From an uncultured Campylobacteraceae bacterium (GTDB lineage Bacteria > Campylobacterota > Campylobacteria > Campylobacterales > Arcobacteraceae): a DNA stretch of 8,586 nucleotides. Both the position numbers and the translations under genes were made by a program. Positions 5,077 to 8,586 of the stretch are shown in pieces. Location of the stretch: contig CAJXPH010000111.1 of assembly GCA_913057765.1 (NCBI GenBank), positions 1 through 8,586 of the forward strand. Reading direction: 5' to 3'. The notes below the pieces were generated by a model, which was not told the origin of the DNA, searched no databases, and saw nothing but the letters and a program-made list of their open reading frames with translations. Each line of letters begins with the position of its first letter. Position 1 is the first letter of the stretch.

Positions 5077-6869
5077 TAGTTGTCCTTTTGGTTTAACATT
5101 GTTTGTATCTCTTCATCATCCATTAATAAGTCATCGTTTTCATAATTATATAGAATTTCTGCCATTGATACTAATTTTCTACTTATATCAAAAGCATACG
5201 AGCTATCATTCATTAAAGAAGTTGCCATTTCATTTGTAATCAAACCATTTCTAATTAGATTATCAAGAGTACCATTTGCAATAAAGTCATATTTTTGTGC
5301 ATGCAGTTTTGCCTTTGAAAGTAACATTAAAACTTTTTCTTCTTCTTTTGTTATGGAAATTGTATTTATACTTCTTAATAATTCCACTAAATCTTTTCTT
5401 ATATTTTTATATTGTTCTTGTATATGTTGATTTGGATCTTTTGAATATAAAACTAAATTCTTTTGAAGATGTTTTGTATCTTTTATTGCTTCAACGATAT
5501 CTTTATTTGCAAGTTTTAATTTGTATAACTGATTTATATCTTCAGAACCCATGTGCGATTGGGCTCTTGTAGAAAAGTCTATAATTTCGCCATAAATACC
5601 TTTGATTTTTCGGTTGTAAAAATCATCTATATCTACTTTTGTGTCACTATATCCTTCTTTAATAACTTGCTCACTTGTCAGATCAGATAAGATATTACTT
5701 CTTTTAATATTTAGACCATGTGATATTATTTCAAATGCATTTTCATATAAATGAAATGTTTCTCTCCTAATTGCTGCCATTGCAGTTGATGGAAGTTCTA
5801 ATACAGATTCATTTAAATACTTTGCATTATCAATACCTATATAAGTTTTTTCAGATGCTTTAAATGTAGATTCTAAGAATATTACTAGTTTCCCTATAAA
5901 TGGTATCATCACAAGTACACCTATTGTGTTAAATATTGTGTGGAATACTGCTAGTTTTAAAGTGTAGTCATTGTTAGAAATACCAACAATATTACTAATA
6001 AAATCAACAGAATACATAATTTGATGTATAAATACAATAGCTATAAGTCCAGTAACTAAGTTGAATATTAAGTGAGCTCCTGCAAGCCTTTTCCCTTCTA
6101 TATTTGAACTCATAGAACCAATAATTGCGGTAATTGTCGTACCTACATTTGCACCAATTGCTAATGCAAGTGCATTTTCATATGATATCTGACCAACGGA
6201 GAGTGCTGTAATAATTAATACTAGTGTTGCATGAGAAGATTGCATAACAACTGTTGCAAAGATTCCAATACCAGTAAAGATAAATAAACCTTTTAATCCA
6301 GTAACAGCAAATGCAGTTAAATCAATAGTACTTTTAAAAGCTTCAAATCCATCTTTCATATAATGAATTCCTAAAAATAGGAAACCAAGACCTGCTAAAA
6401 TATATCCAAAACCTTTTAATGTTTTGGATTTTTGGAATATTAGAATAACACCAAATACAAGCATAGGCATTGCATATGCAGATATTTTAACTTTTAATCC
6501 AAATCCTGCAACAAGCCACGCTCCTGTTGTTGTTCCAATATTTGCCCCAAAAACTATTCCTATACCTTGAGCAAGACCAATCAATCCTGCCCCTAAAAAA
6601 GAAATAGTAAGCACAGATACTAAAGAACTTGATTGCATTATTGTAGTGGCTAGAACTCCAAACCCTATACTTTTATAAAGTTTATCTGTTGATTTTCTTA
6701 AAACTTTTTCCAATCCACCTCCTGAAAAAGCTTTAAATCCTTCTTCTAAAGATAACATTCCAAATAAGAAGATAGAAACACCTGCTGCTATTTCTTTGAA
6801 ATCTGGGCTAATCCAGAATCCATATGCAAGTATAATCAATATAGACGGTAATAAAATTCTTCTTAACAT
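5076..6869 (-). CDS. Na/Pi cotransporter family protein with PhoU-like tail
   Basis: This encodes a 597-residue inner-membrane protein of the Na/Pi cotransporter (NptA/YjbB, SLC34-like) family. The membrane half (about 1-335) contains the two inverted family repeats: QSSS (79-82) with GANIGTTTG (108-116), and QSSH (210-213) with GANVGTTIT (239-247). The QSS and GAN(I/V)GTT motifs form the sodium/phosphate site in this family. The cytoplasmic half (about 345-570) is helical with the features of a PhoU-like domain, common in bacterial members such as YjbB. E. coli YjbB has been linked to phosphate export, so direction of transport here is open. Translation is probably coupled to the upstream permease: its ATG shares one base with that gene's stop (TAATG at 6871-6867). 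The stop in turn overlaps the start of the lysine-rich gene. Confidence 0.93.
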   Translation of the reverse strand: MLRRILLPSILIILAYGFWISPDFKEIAAGVSIFLFGMLSLEEGFKAFSGGGLEKVLRKSTDKLYKSIGFGVLATTIMQSSSLVSVLTISFLGAGLIGLAQGIGIVFGANIGTTTGAWLVAGFGLKVKISAYAMPMLVFGVILIFQKSKTLKGFGYILAGLGFLFLGIHYMKDGFEAFKSTIDLTAFAVTGLKGLFIFTGIGIFATVVMQSSHATLVLIITALSVGQISYENALALAIGANVGTTITAIIGSMSSNIEGKRLAGAHLIFNLVTGLIAIVFIHQIMYSVDFISNIVGISNNDYTLKLAVFHTIFNTIGVLVMIPFIGKLVIFLESTFKASEKTYIGIDNAKYLNESVLELPSTAMAAIRRETFHLYENAFEIISHGLNIKRSNILSDLTSEQVIKEGYSDTKVDIDDFYNRKIKGIYGEIIDFSTRAQSHMGSEDINQLYKLKLANKDIVEAIKDTKHLQKNLVLYSKDPNQHIQEQYKNIRKDLVELLRSINTISITKEEEKVLMLLSKAKLHAQKYDFIANGTLDNLIRNGLITNEMATSLMNDSSYAFDISRKLVSMAEILYNYENDDLLMDDEEIQTMLNQKDN

Positions 6870-8500
6870 TATAGAACTATACCTCTAATCATAAAATATA
6901 GTACGGCTGATAATAATGCAGCTGCAGGAACTGTTATAACCCAAGCAGCAACGATTTTCTTTATAGCATCTCTTTTTACATAATGTACTTTTTGGGCAGT
7001 TCTTAAATTCTTTTTAGCTTCTTTAATTTTTTCTTCCTCTTCATCTATCATTTTATATAAGTCTACGATTCTTTCGTAATTTTCTTTTTTCTTATTTTCT
7101 TTTTTCTCTAAAGTTTTAAGTTCTGCTTCAAATGCTTTTAAAACTTTTTTCTCATCATCAACGTGTTCTTGTTCTATTGCAATAATATCCTTTTTATCAG
7201 TAGTATCTAAATATTCTCTTAGGAAACCAACTCCAAAGATACCTCCAACAGCAATATGAGTTGAAGAAACTGGAAGACCTAGTTGTGATGCAATAATTAC
7301 AGTAATTGATGCTGCCATTGCAACAGAAAATGCTCTCATTTGGTCTAATTCTGTAATTTCAGAACCAACAGTTTTAATTAATTTTGGCCCATATAAAGCA
7401 AGACCAATAGCAATACCTAAAGCACCTACTGCCATAACCCATAATGGAATACCTGCTTTTGCTGAAATACCACCTGTCATAACGGCATCATTAATAGCTG
7501 CTAATGGTCCAATTGCATTTGCAACATCATTTGCCCCATGTGCAAAAGATAATAGGGCAGCAGCAAAAATAAGAGGTACTGTGAACATTGAATTGATTCC
7601 ATCTCTAGTATTTTCAACACTACTTGCTTTTTTAGCAACGGCAGCTTTAACAATCATATAAACAATCCCGGCAATGATAAGCCCAAATATTGCAGCAACT
7701 AAAAATGAAGGTTTTTTAGCATCTGGTAAGAATACAAATATATCAACAATATCTGGCCAAACTTTTTTAAGTCCTTTAAGTGTTAAGTATGTAACAAATG
7801 CCCAAGACATTATACTTACAAAAATAGGTACCCATTTTTGTGCTGCCTCAATTTTATTTTCTTTATATACCATTGATTTTTTAATAGCAAAAAGAAATCC
7901 TGCTGCAATTATTCCCCCTAATACAGGTGAAATAATCCATGAAGCTGCAATTTTAGCCATTGTTCCCCATGCCACAATAGAAAAACCAGCTGCTGCAATA
8001 CCCGCACCCATAACACCACCAACAATTGAGTGTGTAGTTGATACAGGAGCTTTAGCCATAGTTGCAAAGTTTAACCATAAAGCTGCAGCTAAAAGTGCCG
8101 CCATCATAGCCCAAATGAAAGAATCTGTATTTCCTCCAAATGCAGAAATATCAATAATCCCTTTTTTGATTGTTTTAACAACATCTCCACCGGCAATTAA
8201 GGCACCTGCTGCTTCAAAAACTGCGGCAATTACAATTGCTCCGCCCATAGTAAGCGCTTTTGAACCAACAGCTGGCCCTACATTATTTGCAACATCATTT
8301 GCTCCAATATTCATTGCCATATAGGCACCAAAAAGTGCAGCAATTCCTAAGAACATATTGTTTGGTACTCCACCTGTACTTAAAAAACTGTAAGTTAAAA
8401 CAGCAACCATAAAAAATAAAGCAAAGCCTAGTCTGATAAAATCAACACCACTACTTTTGATTGCTTCTTTCTCCATTTTTTTTATAGTTTGTATTTCCAT
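6869..8500 (-). CDS. pit: PiT-family inorganic phosphate transporter
   Basis: This encodes a 543-residue inner-membrane permease of the PiT family (PF01384 type), which in bacteria takes up phosphate or metal-phosphate complexes with a cation. The two duplicated signatures are intact: GANDVANNVGPAVGS (66-80) with PVSTTH (152-157), and GANDVANAIGP (322-332) with PVSSTH (410-415). About ten to twelve hydrophobic segments are visible, the last at about 514-538. An unusual charged coiled coil (about 442-508) is inserted between the second PVSSTH region and the last membrane segment. The ATG at 8500 has AAGGA six bases upstream on the minus strand. It is the first gene of the five-gene unit, immediately before the Na/Pi transporter. 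Phosphate as substrate is well supported by the family; the coupling ion is not determined. Confidence 0.95.
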   Translation of the reverse strand: MEIQTIKKMEKEAIKSSGVDFIRLGFALFFMVAVLTYSFLSTGGVPNNMFLGIAALFGAYMAMNIGANDVANNVGPAVGSKALTMGGAIVIAAVFEAAGALIAGGDVVKTIKKGIIDISAFGGNTDSFIWAMMAALLAAALWLNFATMAKAPVSTTHSIVGGVMGAGIAAAGFSIVAWGTMAKIAASWIISPVLGGIIAAGFLFAIKKSMVYKENKIEAAQKWVPIFVSIMSWAFVTYLTLKGLKKVWPDIVDIFVFLPDAKKPSFLVAAIFGLIIAGIVYMIVKAAVAKKASSVENTRDGINSMFTVPLIFAAALLSFAHGANDVANAIGPLAAINDAVMTGGISAKAGIPLWVMAVGALGIAIGLALYGPKLIKTVGSEITELDQMRAFSVAMAASITVIIASQLGLPVSSTHIAVGGIFGVGFLREYLDTTDKKDIIAIEQEHVDDEKKVLKAFEAELKTLEKKENKKKENYERIVDLYKMIDEEEEKIKEAKKNLRTAQKVHYVKRDAIKKIVAAWVITVPAAALLSAVLYFMIRGIVL

Positions 8501-8526
8501 TCATTTCCTTTTATCCCTATTTTGTA

Positions 8527-8532
8527 ATCATA
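8527..8532 (-). promoter_or_regulatory. Possible -10 box of the phosphate operon
   Basis: On the minus strand, TATGAT lies 26 bases before the pit ATG. That would give a leader of roughly 20 bases carrying the AAGGA ribosome binding site. The place where a -35 element would lie is replaced by adapter sequence, so the promoter cannot be verified. No PHO-box-like repeat is visible in the 43 genomic bases available. Confidence 0.2.
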
Positions 8533-8543
8533 TTGTAATAATT

Positions 8544-8586
8544 CTGTCTCTTATACACATCTGACGCTGCCGACGAAGAGGATAGT
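8544..8586 (-). other. Illumina Nextera i5 adapter, reverse complement (not genomic)
   Basis: Bases 8544-8562 are the Tn5 mosaic end in reverse (CTGTCTCTTATACACATCT). The reverse complement of the read-1 sequence follows (8563-8576), then AGAGGATA (8577-8584), the reverse complement of the same i5 index seen at the left end. This block is the exact inverse of bases 6-48, so the contig ends form a technical inverted repeat. Confidence 0.98.

Noticed and set aside
7674..8324. Plus-strand 216-residue Ala/Ile/Pro-rich open frame
   Set aside because: It is the antisense of the PiT permease gene, whose Ala- and Gly-rich membrane segments keep the opposite strand free of stops. No motif and no start signal support it.
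49..8543. CRISPR array, tRNA or prophage genes
   Set aside because: No regularly spaced direct repeats, no tRNA-like cloverleaf with conserved T-loop, and no phage structural or integrase gene were seen on either strand.
1..8586. Terminal inverted repeats suggesting a transposon, linear plasmid or phage genome
   Set aside because: The 43-base inverted match between the two ends is entirely Nextera adapter with an index; no genomic base takes part.

Overview
The window reads as a short, AT-rich contig from a Campylobacterota bacterium, most likely Arcobacter-like. The basis is base composition, codon use, tightly overlapping genes and the mix of protein families. No rRNA, tRNA or other marker is present, so the assignment is a judgement. 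The first 48 and last 43 bases are not genomic. They are untrimmed Illumina Nextera (Tn5) adapter with the same i5 index at both ends, so the biological sequence is 49-8543.

Left part, plus strand: a YiiM-type MOSC-domain protein (141-824); a BaiN/HI0933-family FAD flavoprotein starting at TTG (901-2127), whose ribosome binding site lies in a 10-bp inverted repeat; and a small protein with two CxxC pairs and an HNH-like AHIIP motif (2250-2978). The gap between the last two is filled by a 122-bp imperfect palindrome (2120-2241). It starts in the last codons of the flavoprotein gene and ends in the ribosome binding site of the next gene. A compact bidirectional terminator (2993-3013) separates these genes from the convergent right-hand operon.

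Right part, minus strand, transcribed from 8500 to 3012: a PiT-family phosphate permease with a long charged coiled-coil insert; an Na/Pi cotransporter with a PhoU-like tail; an 83-residue lysine-rich protein of unknown function; and two different PPK2 polyphosphate kinases. Adjacent genes overlap by one base (TAATG) at two junctions and are 23 and 8 bases apart at the other two, so this is very probably one transcript. The unit would couple phosphate movement across the inner membrane to polyphosphate/nucleotide phosphate exchange in the cytoplasm. The unknown lysine-rich protein in its middle is a reasonable candidate for a polyphosphate- or kinase-associated partner, although nothing in its sequence proves this.

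The items most worth following up are the 122-bp palindrome with its adjoining unknown gene, and the unknown basic protein in the phosphate/polyphosphate operon. The adapter ends should be trimmed before any repeat or terminal-repeat analysis.
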